Assembly (NCBI RefSeq): GCF_030818795.1
Contig: NZ_JAUTAY010000001.1
Span: 620,001 to 684,000, forward strand
Direction of reading: 5' to 3'
Source: Microbacterium sp. SORGH_AS_0862
GTDB lineage: Bacteria > Actinomycetota > Actinomycetes > Actinomycetales > Microbacteriaceae
Length of the DNA stretch: 64,000 nt
Every line of letters starts with the position of its first letter. The stretch's first letter is position 1. The notes under the pieces were generated by a model. It was not told the origin of the DNA. It worked only from the letters and a program-made list of their open reading frames with translations, and ran no database searches. Positions 18,750 through 30,209 of the stretch are shown one piece after another. A program made the position numbers and the translations under genes.

Positions 18750-19591
18750 CCGGACCCACCCCACGCACCATCGTCACCGGCGCAGGCGGTTATCTCGGGC
18801 CGCACGTGGTCAGCGCACTCGCCGACCGCGGGCATGAGGTCGTTGCCGTCGTGCGACCCGGTTCGACCACCCTGCTCGATGCACGCGCAACCCGTTTCGA
18901 GGCTGACATCCTCGCCCCGGAGTTCGACATCCCCTCATGGGGTCGCTCGGATGCGGTCGTTCACCTCGCGTGGAAGGACGGCTTCACCCACAACTCGCGC
19001 GCGCACATGGAGCAGCTCTCCGCCCACTACCGGCTGCTCAGTTCCCTGGCCGACGCCGATGTGGCCCGCATCGTCGCGCTGGGCACGATGCACGAGATCG
19101 GCTACTGGGAGGGCGCGATCGAGGCGGACACTCCGACGGCCCCGAAGTCGCTGTACGGCATCGCCAAGGACGCTCTGCGTCGAGCCCTCGAGGTGGACGT
19201 CGCGCCGCGGACCAGCCTGGCGTGGGCTCGCGCGTACTACATCTATGGCGACGATCGCCGCAACAAGTCGATCTTCACGAAGCTGTTGGAAGCCGCCGAC
19301 GAGGGACGCAGCACCTTCCCCTTCACATCGGGCCGCAACGAGTACGACTTCATCCGGGTCGAAGAGCTCGGCCGGCAACTGGCCGCGCTCACCGACGCCG
19401 TAGACGTCGTCGGCACCCTCAACTGCTCGACGGGTGTTCCGGTCAGCTTGGCCGCGAAGGTCGAGGAGTTCATCGCCGAGAACTCTCTGGCCCTGAAGCT
19501 CGAGTACGGCGCTTTCCCTGACCGCCCTTACGATTCGCCCGGAGTCTGGGGCGACGCCACCGTCATCCGCGAAGTGATGTCGCGCGGCTGA
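18746..19591 (+). CDS. NAD-dependent sugar-nucleotide reductase/epimerase (SDR)
   Basis: 281 residues, starting GTG at 18746 inside the preceding stop. TGAGGYLGPHVV is the nucleotide-binding loop, AVVHLAWKDG the second strand, and YGIAK the catalytic Tyr-x3-Lys. The upstream frame to 17891 overlaps the other gene and is not real. Shorter than RmlB-type dehydratases, it resembles RmlD-like or 4-keto reductases. Because the rml genes here lack rmlD, it might supply that step, but its pairing with an epimerase argues for a separate deoxysugar. Cytosolic. Confidence 0.8.
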   Translation: MTGPTPRTIVTGAGGYLGPHVVSALADRGHEVVAVVRPGSTTLLDARATRFEADILAPEFDIPSWGRSDAVVHLAWKDGFTHNSRAHMEQLSAHYRLLSSLADADVARIVALGTMHEIGYWEGAIEADTPTAPKSLYGIAKDALRRALEVDVAPRTSLAWARAYYIYGDDRRNKSIFTKLLEAADEGRSTFPFTSGRNEYDFIRVEELGRQLAALTDAVDVVGTLNCSTGVPVSLAAKVEEFIAENSLALKLEYGAFPDRPYDSPGVWGDATVIREVMSRG

Positions 19592-19600
19592 CCGGTCTGG

Positions 19601-20800
19601 TCAGAACCCGCTGCCGGTGGGCGGCGCGTTCACGAGATGCCGCTCGGCGAGCTGGATGATGACGACGTTTGGCTTGTACTGATCGACCAGGGTCGCGAAG
19701 TTCGGCGGATTCGACCAGTCGTCGTAGCGATGCTGAATCTGCCACGTCTGGGCATACTGATGGGCCCAGAGGCTCGAGAGGGCATTGCCCATCGAGTCCC
19801 GCAACACCAGGGCGGTCTGGGCCGACGCCGGGTTCTCGGCGCGCGTCGTCGCGGGTAGCCGAAGCAGATCGATCGGAGTGGCGCCGGTGACGCTCGTCGT
19901 CGCACCGACGCCGTCCGTCACGTCGATCGGAGTCGGCTCCGTCGCGTACCGGGGTGCGGTCCACGCAGGTCCGGCATCCGGGATCCCGTACGAGGCGTAC
20001 TCGTTGAAGATGCCGGTGGACTCCACACCGACCGTCTCAGGCACGGTCACGGCGGGCGCTGCGGGATACAGGGCAGCATGACAACGCGCATATGTCTGCC
20101 AGCCGACGTATCCGCCCCAATCGGTCCAGTGGCTGTTCACGGGTGTGAAAACGGCGTCGTCACGCGCTGCGTCACGCAGTTCGGGTCGGAAGTCGACCAT
20201 GGGCAGGTCTGGCGATGCAGCGAGAAGCTGATCGAGCGGAGTCGAGCCGCGCACTCCCTGCGCCCATTCCGGCAGCTTTTCCGGGTACACGCTCGACGCC
20301 GAGGGCGTCACCTGGATGCTGAGTTCGATACCGCGCGCGTCCAGGGCCTTCGCGATGGATGCGAAGTAGTTGCGCCACGCCGCGACCTCGGTCACGGTCA
20401 GCAGTCGGCGTCCGACGGCCTGCGAGAAATTCGACTCGACCTGGTCGTTGTAGAACGCCCATCCGTCCAATCCGCTCACGACGGGTCCCGCCAGCGCATC
20501 GGCGTTCTGTCGCCAGACATCGTTCGCGGCAGACGGATCGCTGATCCATGGCTCCGTGGCCGGGGCTTCCGACGCGGGACGGCAGGCGGCTCCGCCCAGC
20601 GTCGCTGCGTCGTCACTCGTGACCGGTGCGATCACGGCCGCATCGGCGTCGAGACGCGCCTGCACCGTCCACCCGACGATCGCAGCGACGAGCGATGCGA
20701 TGCCGACGATCACGAGAGGGACATCGCGGTACGGACGCCACCATCTCGGCGTCGGCACCCGCGCACCATGGACGACGTCCGCACCACCCGTCGCACTCAC
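19601..20800 (-). CDS. AlgX/AlgJ-like SGNH protein for glycan O-acetylation
   Basis: 399 residues. One membrane helix (about 28-50, VPLVIVGIASLVAAIVGW) anchors an outside domain. GWAFYND, NSHWTDWGGYVGW and VLRDSMGNALSS are the order and spacing of motifs in AlgX/AlgJ-type SGNH acetyltransferases; the Asp of the usual DxHW motif appears as Asn here (NSHW), so activity should be tested. GTG at 20800 overlaps the stop of the acyltransferase gene (GTGA). The pair resembles the acyltransferase plus SGNH partnership that moves acetyl groups across the membrane onto a polysaccharide. Confidence 0.78.
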   Translation of the reverse strand: MSATGGADVVHGARVPTPRWWRPYRDVPLVIVGIASLVAAIVGWTVQARLDADAAVIAPVTSDDAATLGGAACRPASEAPATEPWISDPSAANDVWRQNADALAGPVVSGLDGWAFYNDQVESNFSQAVGRRLLTVTEVAAWRNYFASIAKALDARGIELSIQVTPSASSVYPEKLPEWAQGVRGSTPLDQLLAASPDLPMVDFRPELRDAARDDAVFTPVNSHWTDWGGYVGWQTYARCHAALYPAAPAVTVPETVGVESTGIFNEYASYGIPDAGPAWTAPRYATEPTPIDVTDGVGATTSVTGATPIDLLRLPATTRAENPASAQTALVLRDSMGNALSSLWAHQYAQTWQIQHRYDDWSNPPNFATLVDQYKPNVVIIQLAERHLVNAPPTGSGF

Positions 20801-22014
20801 GCGGCACCTCCCGTCTTGAGCGACAATGCCCGCGTTCGCGCTGCCACGCGGCCCGGGTAGGTGGGATCGAATCGCCCGAGCACCCGGAGACGCAGCGGTT
20901 GCGTTCGGTCGAGCGCGACGGCCAGCCACTTCGGCGTCCAGTCCTTGAGCTGCAGTGCGGGACGTTCGACCAGATGCCAGCTCAGGTACGCGTAAGCATG
21001 GCAGCCGGCGACGATGACGAGGTGGTAGACCAGCCAACCCGCGCTCTGGAGGCCGAAGAACGCCGCGAACTGCATCAGCGGCCACGCGATGATGTAGATC
21101 CCGTAGGAGAAGTCCCCGTGCTTGTCCCAGTTGTTCAGCTTCTTCGCCTTGATCGCGAACCAGATGATCGCGTAGCAGAAGGCATACTGTCCGACGACGA
21201 GCCAGCCGCCCTTGGCGTACGTCCATCCTGCGACCGCGATGCACACCACGGCCAGCCTGTTGTCGATCGGGATCTTCTCGCCGAAGAGGGCGAAGATCAT
21301 GCCGAAGGCGAACGGGGCGAGCAGCAGCAGGAACCGATAGTCGCCGAATGCGGGCGTGACCTGGGTCACGTTGCCGAAACCGAACCACTGCATCATGGCG
21401 AGCCCGATGATCCCGGCCGCCACGGCGCCGCCGATCGCGCGATGCACCAGCCCACCGGCGATACCGAGGACGCCGACGATGATGTATGCGGCGAACTCGA
21501 ATCCGAGCGTCCAGGCGGAGCCGTTCCATTCGTACCCGCCATGCAGTTGGTAGAACGGCAGGCTGGTGCCCATACCGGCGATGTTGTGCTGCACAAGGGG
21601 CAGCCACATGTTGTTCGAGAAGTAGGTGAAGGGCGAGTCGGTGGTGGCCGTCCAGAAGCCGTCGATCGAGCCGCGCTCTCGGATCCAGGCGAGGGGTGCG
21701 AGCGCGTACGCCGTCACCAGCAGAACGAGGAACCAGCCGGGGAAGATTCGCATGATGCGTCGCCAGAAGTACCGCCCCGTCGACGCTCGCCCCTGCCGAC
21801 TCTTCGTGATCAGGAATCCCGAGAGGAAGAAGAACCCCGCGACGGCGACGCCGCCGAGCGACTGCTCGTCGCTGAACTGCGTCCCCAGGTCGTGGCCTCC
21901 GTAGAAACCCGCGAGCGGGCCGGCGTGGGAGAAGATGACCGCGAAGGCCAGCAACCAGCGCAGGAACCCGATGGCGTTATTTCTCGGATCGAAGCTCTCC
22001 TTCAATGACGTCAT
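20797..22014 (-). CDS. Membrane acyltransferase family 3
   Basis: 405 residues with about ten helices. NAIGFLRWLLAFAVIFSHAG carries the conserved RxxA and His of acyltransferase-3 (PF01757), GGVAVAGFFFLSGFLI follows, and WRRIMRIFPGWF is the second conserved Arg region. It should move acetyl from cytosolic acetyl-CoA across the membrane to the SGNH partner encoded next, decorating a glycan. ATG at 22014 overlaps the RgpF gene end by 38 bp; its own stop overlaps the AlgX-like start. The order RgpF, acyltransferase, SGNH suggests that the rhamnan is O-acetylated. Confidence 0.88.
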   Translation of the reverse strand: MTSLKESFDPRNNAIGFLRWLLAFAVIFSHAGPLAGFYGGHDLGTQFSDEQSLGGVAVAGFFFLSGFLITKSRQGRASTGRYFWRRIMRIFPGWFLVLLVTAYALAPLAWIRERGSIDGFWTATTDSPFTYFSNNMWLPLVQHNIAGMGTSLPFYQLHGGYEWNGSAWTLGFEFAAYIIVGVLGIAGGLVHRAIGGAVAAGIIGLAMMQWFGFGNVTQVTPAFGDYRFLLLLAPFAFGMIFALFGEKIPIDNRLAVVCIAVAGWTYAKGGWLVVGQYAFCYAIIWFAIKAKKLNNWDKHGDFSYGIYIIAWPLMQFAAFFGLQSAGWLVYHLVIVAGCHAYAYLSWHLVERPALQLKDWTPKWLAVALDRTQPLRLRVLGRFDPTYPGRVAARTRALSLKTGGAA

Positions 22015-23965
22015 CCTCGGCCTCCTCCCGGTAACGCTTCCATTCCTCCCAGTGGCGCAGGCGCCACAACCAGTGGTGCACGGTGCGCGCCGGACGCTCC
22101 AACGGGCTCAGCAGCTTCGCGAGACGCGGATGGTTGAGCTTCAGGTACACCCGGGTGAGGGCGACGATGCCGCCATGGCCCAGCCACCCCGCCCGATGCA
22201 GGAACTGGATCTGATCGATCGAGTAGCCGGGCATGGTCGCGCCCATCTGATCGAGCTTGTAGTCGAGGGCGGTGTGGCTGATCGAGGCCTGTTCGGTGCT
22301 GGCCACCGTACGGGTGTGGTAGCCCAGCTCGGCCGCCGCGTATGCGATGAGGCGCTCCTGGACGTGGGCGAGACTGCCGTCGAAGTGCTTCTTCGCAGGA
22401 GCATAGTCGGTGTACTTCCACGGATGCTCGACGAGCAGACGCAGAGCCTCCGGCCGACCGATCCACATGCATCCGTACGGGGCCAAGGGCGACACGTCGT
22501 CAAAAGGCACCCTGATTCCCAGCTCCGCTGCGAGCTTCTCGGCCGGTGCGCGATTCGCGTACCAGCCTCGTCCCATGGTGGGAAAGCCGATGTGGATCAT
22601 GGGAGGGAACACGATCCCGAGCCCGGGCTCCTTCTGGAAGAGCGCTACGGCGTTCGCGGCGAATCCGGCAGAGTTCAGCACGTTATCCAGTTGCTGAAGC
22701 TTGAAATACCGACCCGCGTTGAAGGAGCTCTGGACCGTCTGCTTAGAGTGGATCTTCACCACGAGGTCGTAGCGACCCGGTTCGAGCACATCCTTCGAAC
22801 CGATGAAGAAGGCGCTGAGATCCCGACCCCGGTTGGAGGGAAGCACCCGGACTTCCTTGGAGGAGACCTTCTCATCGCCCCGCCGATCGAGCACCTCGCG
22901 GATCCGGTCGGCTTTTGCGTCGTCGGTCGTGGTGATGAACAGATCGAACGGCACTGGAAGCATGACCAACCGATCCATCAGTTCATCGGTCATCTCCTCG
23001 TAGAAGATGTGCACCGCGGCGGCGATGCGAGGTGGGTTGTCTCGGTCGAACGACACGTCGACGTCGGGCAGGATCTCGAGCATCGACGCGTCCGCGTGCA
23101 GGTCCCGGGGCTTGGAGTTGCGTGCCAGGTTCTGGAAGAGCAGGCGCACGGGGTACCCGTGATGCTCGGCCCGCTTGATCGTCCAACGACCGATGACCGC
23201 GTGCTGGTCGAGGTAGGGCGGGAAGTGGAAGAACGCTCGTCGCTTGAGGACGGGGCAACCGTCGTCCATCAGCAGGTCCGCGTTGAGGAGCGCCGGATGC
23301 TCGGACGGGTAGTCCTCGTGCGAGAACGCGACCGCGGACGTGTACCCGAGCTCCTCGAAATGATGCGTGAAACGCGACTCATGCGAGAGGATCGAGTCCT
23401 CGTAGGTGGTGATCTGCGGCATGTCCCGCCAGTAGGCACGCCAGGCATCGCCCGTGAACATCTCGCGCCGGACCGCGATCCAGTGCGATTGCAGATGACG
23501 GTACAGGATGCCCTTCTTGGTGTACGGGTTCGGCTCCTGCTCGGGGTAATCGGTCATCCCCCAGAAATGCGCCGGCGTTGACTCCATGCGCGTGAACAGG
23601 GGCGCGAACGGGCGGACCGGTCCGAACCACGTGTAGTTCATCAGGATGAGCTCGTCGTACTCGGCGAGGCTCTCCTCACCGAAGTGAGCGAGCGCCTCTT
23701 TGTAGCCCCAGACGTCGAAGCCCACGTTCGGTCGTTCCCACACCGTGTCGGCGACGGACTCGAGCCGCGAACGTCCCTCGTCCCCGAGCATTCCGTTGAA
23801 GACGACGAACAGGTGGTCCGCGTGCTCCTTCAATCGCTCCAGCTTGTAGACGATGTAATCGTCCACCTCACCCCGCTTGTCGTAGAGGAGGTAGAAGACG
23901 ACTCGCCTGCCGTCTGTGGGGAACGTGGGCGCCGACAACTCTTCGACACGTTGCTCGGTCTGCAA
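21977..23965 (-). CDS. Rhamnan synthesis protein F-like glycosyltransferase
   Basis: 662 residues, RgpF family (PF05045). FPTDGRRVVFYLLYDKRGEVDDYIVYKLERL, NVGFDVWGYKEAL, LILMNYTWFGPV and later NRGRDLSAFFIGSKDVL with VKIHSKQT are the two RgpF-type half domains, N- and C-terminal. RgpF enzymes in streptococci build rhamnose polymers. No membrane helix is evident; it should work at the cytosolic face. TTG at 23965 is chosen because AGGAG lies 6 nt upstream; the longer frame to 24028 has no such site. It lies between rmlA and the acyltransferase, so dTDP-rhamnose supply and use are adjacent. Confidence 0.9.
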   Translation of the reverse strand: MQTEQRVEELSAPTFPTDGRRVVFYLLYDKRGEVDDYIVYKLERLKEHADHLFVVFNGMLGDEGRSRLESVADTVWERPNVGFDVWGYKEALAHFGEESLAEYDELILMNYTWFGPVRPFAPLFTRMESTPAHFWGMTDYPEQEPNPYTKKGILYRHLQSHWIAVRREMFTGDAWRAYWRDMPQITTYEDSILSHESRFTHHFEELGYTSAVAFSHEDYPSEHPALLNADLLMDDGCPVLKRRAFFHFPPYLDQHAVIGRWTIKRAEHHGYPVRLLFQNLARNSKPRDLHADASMLEILPDVDVSFDRDNPPRIAAAVHIFYEEMTDELMDRLVMLPVPFDLFITTTDDAKADRIREVLDRRGDEKVSSKEVRVLPSNRGRDLSAFFIGSKDVLEPGRYDLVVKIHSKQTVQSSFNAGRYFKLQQLDNVLNSAGFAANAVALFQKEPGLGIVFPPMIHIGFPTMGRGWYANRAPAEKLAAELGIRVPFDDVSPLAPYGCMWIGRPEALRLLVEHPWKYTDYAPAKKHFDGSLAHVQERLIAYAAAELGYHTRTVASTEQASISHTALDYKLDQMGATMPGYSIDQIQFLHRAGWLGHGGIVALTRVYLKLNHPRLAKLLSPLERPARTVHHWLWRLRHWEEWKRYREEAEDDVIEGELRSEK

Positions 23966-24042
23966 TCTCACTCCTCGTCGGGGACGCCCAGGCCGCCCGT
24001 GGCGGCGACGCGTACGCGGCGCCTCCACGATTGTAAACGTCT

Positions 24043-26550
<2,508 letters not shown>

Positions 26551-26563
26551 TTCGCAACGAGAG

Positions 26564-26598
26564 CGCGGCGCACCTGCCCTCCCGGGTGGTGCGCCGCG
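26564..26598. terminator. Rho-independent-type terminator between rmlC and the convergent surface protein
   Basis: An 11-bp GC stem (26564-26574 with 26588-26598), a 13-nt loop and a following TTCTTGTTG tract on the plus strand. It lies between two convergent genes and can serve both. Confidence 0.8.
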
Positions 26599-26623
26599 TT
26601 CTTGTTGTCGTCTGGCGCGGATG

Positions 26624-29600
26624 TCAGCGAAGCGCGCCGTCCGCCACGATCTGAACGGTCGGTGAAACTCCATAGGTGGCGGTAACCCAGGCGCGCTGCT
26701 GCTCATCCATGGGAGACAATCCTCCCGAGGCGAGATAGACCTGCGAGGCGGATGCTTCACGCACGAAATGCGGGCCGGTCGCCGCTCCGGAGGTGGTGAC
26801 TGCCGCGACCACGTCGGCAGGGGTGGCGGAGAACGCCAGCGAGCCATAGTCCGTCGCGTTGACGCGGAGCCACCCGTTCGTCGCGAGCACGAGGGTTGCG
26901 CCGTTGGACGAGGCCCGAGAGGGAAGCGTTGCGCTGGCCGGCAGCTTGGCGAGGGACGCGCTGCTCAACGCCACCGCCCGCGCCCGGATTGCATCGACCC
27001 GAGCCGCGCTCGGTACATCGACGACACGTCCCGTGCCCGTGATGATGCGCATATCGGCCGAATCGGTGAAGACCCCCGCGCCGACGACGGGGGCGCCGAC
27101 GGCGAAGGACTGCAGGAGCGTGTTGCTCACCGCGGTCGCGTTGGCACCGATTCCGTAGGGCGCGAGGACCGCCGGGTCAGGAACCTCTCGGCGCACCCCT
27201 CCCTGAAGGAGCCACTTGTTGCCCGAGCCGGAGACGATGAGCGATTGCAGCGTTCCGCGGTCGTTCAGACCGGTCTGCGCGAAACTCATCGTCGTCGCAG
27301 CCGCACAATCGCGGCCGAGGTCAACGGCGACCGAACAACTGGTGAGGCGGTAGAAGGCACCCTCGTCGACCAGCGCCACAGCACCGCTCGGATCCTTCAC
27401 GAGCGAACCGACCGGCAGCCGGAGCCCGCTCGCACCGCCCGCGGCAAGGGTCCAGGTGTACGAGGGCACCCCGTAACGCGCCACGATCCACGCGTGGGTG
27501 GCCGCGTCGGCGACAGACTGCGCGTAACCGCCGGAGATCAGATACTCCTGCCCCGAGTTGCGTTCCCGGATGAAGTGCGGACGGGATTCGTACGAGTACA
27601 GTCGCACCCCGAGCCACCCCGCGCTTCCGACTTCGGTGAACAGCTGCATACCGCCGTACTGAGCCGGATCGACTTCGAGCCATCCGAGCTCGGTGAGGAT
27701 GAAGGCCCGGCGGTCGCTCAGCATCCGAACCGGAAGATCACGCTGCGCGCCGAGGAGCGCGAAACTCCCCTTCGTCAACGTGCGCATGCCCGCGGTCACG
27801 ACGCTGAGGCGGGTCGCGTCCGTCAGCCGGTAGGCGCCGCCTGGCGTCGCCAGCGCGTACTGACCGTTGCCGTCGGAGAACGCGCCGGAACCGATGACGG
27901 GGGTGCCGATCGACAAGGCGTCGATCGTGGCACCAGTGACGGCGCTCGACGCGGATCCGATGCCGTAGGGGGCGAGCACGCGTGCATCCGGAACCTCCCG
28001 GCGCCCTCCGGACTGGATGAGCCAGGTGCTGCCATCGGGTTTGCGAACGAGTCGTTCCAGCGCACCCTGCAGGGGGATCGCCTGCAGCTGCGCGGCGGTC
28101 TTCACGGGAGCCGTGCTGCACTGCGCGCCCCAGTCGGCCACCTGGGCGCAGTCGAGGAACTGATAACGACGGCCTCCATCGATGAGGAACACGGCTCCTG
28201 CCGCGTTCTTCACAATGGCGTCAGTGATCGCGACGGGCGGCAGCCCCAGCGAACCGTCCAGTGTCACCCAGACGCGCGAGTTCACCCCGTATGCGGCGAC
28301 GATCCAGTTCTGCTCCGCAGCGCTGACCGCTTGGCGGGTCCCCGCGGAGATCAGATAGACCGTGGGGTCGGACTGCTCTCGCACGAAATGCGGTCCGGTC
28401 GCGGCTCCCGCACGCGGGATGCCGTCGGCCGATCCCGACGCCAGGGGGCTGAAGGTGACGAGCGATCCGTAGGCGTCGACCTGTAGCCAGCCTTCGGCAA
28501 CGAGGAGATACTGCGCGCCGTCGACCGTTGTGCGGGCGGGAAGGTCGGCTCCCACACCGATCCTGGAGAGGGATTCAGCGGCGAGAGGCTTCGCGGCCGC
28601 AGTGAAACCCGCGACGCGAGATGAAGCGGGGACGGAGTAGTTTCCGCCACGCGTGACGGCGACCATCTTGCCGCTCGGATCCGTGTAGATCCCAGGGTCG
28701 AGGACGGGATCTCCGACTGCGTACTCGGCGCCCATCGTGTCGGAAACGGCGGTGGCGACCGCAGGGATGCCGTATCGCGGCAGGATCCCGAGGTCTGTCA
28801 TCTGACGCCGCGTGGAGCCCTGGATGAGCCAGGTTCCGCCCAGCGTGACGGCGGCGCGCTCCAGGAATCCGCCGTTCGGATAGTTCTCCACCTGCGCCTG
28901 GAGCACCAGCGGCAAGGAGGCGCAGTCCCATCCGTACTCGCTGGCGACCCCGCACGAGGCGATACGGAGCCTGCGTCCGCTATCGAGCAGATACAGCTCT
29001 CCGTTGTCCGTGCGGACGGCACGGGGCGCGATCCCGCCGTCCGTGAACGTCGCGAGCTCTCCCGAGGCCGCGTTGCGCGATCCTGCGATCCACTGGAACT
29101 GCCCCGCGCGTTCGGCCGTGGAGAACCGGTACTTGGTGGTTCCCGAGACGAGATACATGTCGCCGTTGGCCGGGTCGCGCAACAGACTGGCGTAGCCGCC
29201 GCGCGTGGAGCCGAACCAGTCGACGTAGTACTGGTAGAAGTTGCGATTGCCGTAGCTCGAGCAGCCATCGCCGAGCCCGTACCCCGCGCGCAGCGCGGCG
29301 GCGTTCGGCTGGTACGGCGTATAGGTGTACAGCGACGCCGTGGCCCAGTTCTGAATGTTGATCGTCGTTCCACCGCAGCCCGCGTTCGGGTTGTACTGGA
29401 TGTAGTTCGACCCCGGTTGCTTGCCGAAGCGGGCAGCCGAGTAAGTCTTGAGCTGAGTGACGCCGCCGACGATCTGGGGTCCGAGGCCCTTGAACGCCGG
29501 GTCGCACGGCGCGGTGTCGGGGCAGGCCTGTCCCATTGCCGCGTTGAGGTTCCAGTCGCTCGGAGCGCGACTGGTGGTCAGCCCCTGCTCCTTCTGGAGC

Positions 29601-30112
29601 GTGACGAGGATGACCTTGGCGGAGATGCCGCAGGCGATCTGCACGCGGTAGATCAGCTCCGACACCCGCATGGTGCCGCCCTGGATCGCACTGCAGATGA
29701 GGTTTCCGGTGGAAGATGACACCCGCGCGTCGCGGGACGAGATGCTGGCTGTCGAAACGTTCAGGCACTTGCCGTTGGAGCACGTGCCGATGCGCTGGTC
29801 GAGGAACGTCTGAATCTCGGCGGACGTCATGGCGTTGCCGTCGAAGAACAACCGGTCGGAGATGATGTTGGTCGGATCGAACTGGCTGAGATCCGCGGCC
29901 TTCACGATCCCCGCCGCCACCGCCTCCTGCGCCACACCCGCCGCCCTCGCGCTCGATGCCGCGGGCTCCGCCGCCGCGGCGACCGTCGTCGACGTCGCGG
30001 GAAGGAGCAGCCCCACAGCGAGCGCGATCAAGGCTGGGATCGCAACCCAGCGGCTACGACTGGGCTCGAGGCCGACGGGACGCATGTGACGAGTGTGACG
30101 CAAGTTACGCAT
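26624..30112 (-). CDS. Large secreted protein with N-terminal lysozyme-like domain and three tandem repeats
   Basis: About 1162 residues. A signal peptide (positive RSRW, hydrophobic core, cleavage near AAA-AEP at about residue 50) directs export. Residues about 70-300 form a Cys-rich globular domain with NIISDRLFFDGNAM, CGISAKVILVTLQKEQGLTT and YNPNAGCGGTTINIQNWA; the KEQGL glutamate suggests a lysozyme-like or amidase fold, but I know no named function. The rest holds three units of about 265 residues, each with (N/S)G-(E/A)-(L/V)-x-L-(L/I/V)-D-(S/G/E)-G, a two-Cys segment, a REVPD-like motif plus PYGIG, and a (G/R)PHF(V/I)RE motif, plus a partial C-terminal unit, suggesting a beta-propeller-like surface structure. 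ATG at 30112 is a best guess. It sits at the edge of the glycan island and may bind the glycan. Confidence 0.75.
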   Translation of the reverse strand: MRNLRHTRHMRPVGLEPSRSRWVAIPALIALAVGLLLPATSTTVAAAAEPAASSARAAGVAQEAVAAGIVKAADLSQFDPTNIISDRLFFDGNAMTSAEIQTFLDQRIGTCSNGKCLNVSTASISSRDARVSSSTGNLICSAIQGGTMRVSELIYRVQIACGISAKVILVTLQKEQGLTTSRAPSDWNLNAAMGQACPDTAPCDPAFKGLGPQIVGGVTQLKTYSAARFGKQPGSNYIQYNPNAGCGGTTINIQNWATASLYTYTPYQPNAAALRAGYGLGDGCSSYGNRNFYQYYVDWFGSTRGGYASLLRDPANGDMYLVSGTTKYRFSTAERAGQFQWIAGSRNAASGELATFTDGGIAPRAVRTDNGELYLLDSGRRLRIASCGVASEYGWDCASLPLVLQAQVENYPNGGFLERAAVTLGGTWLIQGSTRRQMTDLGILPRYGIPAVATAVSDTMGAEYAVGDPVLDPGIYTDPSGKMVAVTRGGNYSVPASSRVAGFTAAAKPLAAESLSRIGVGADLPARTTVDGAQYLLVAEGWLQVDAYGSLVTFSPLASGSADGIPRAGAATGPHFVREQSDPTVYLISAGTRQAVSAAEQNWIVAAYGVNSRVWVTLDGSLGLPPVAITDAIVKNAAGAVFLIDGGRRYQFLDCAQVADWGAQCSTAPVKTAAQLQAIPLQGALERLVRKPDGSTWLIQSGGRREVPDARVLAPYGIGSASSAVTGATIDALSIGTPVIGSGAFSDGNGQYALATPGGAYRLTDATRLSVVTAGMRTLTKGSFALLGAQRDLPVRMLSDRRAFILTELGWLEVDPAQYGGMQLFTEVGSAGWLGVRLYSYESRPHFIRERNSGQEYLISGGYAQSVADAATHAWIVARYGVPSYTWTLAAGGASGLRLPVGSLVKDPSGAVALVDEGAFYRLTSCSVAVDLGRDCAAATTMSFAQTGLNDRGTLQSLIVSGSGNKWLLQGGVRREVPDPAVLAPYGIGANATAVSNTLLQSFAVGAPVVGAGVFTDSADMRIITGTGRVVDVPSAARVDAIRARAVALSSASLAKLPASATLPSRASSNGATLVLATNGWLRVNATDYGSLAFSATPADVVAAVTTSGAATGPHFVREASASQVYLASGGLSPMDEQQRAWVTATYGVSPTVQIVADGALR

Positions 30113-30209
30113 GTTCACCAAGGTTGTGCGGGGGGCGCGGAGCGCCGGGGCGCAGCACGCCCCGGACTACTCTCACACGCGCGTCGTCCCCTGCTGCCGC
30201 GCCCCGCCG

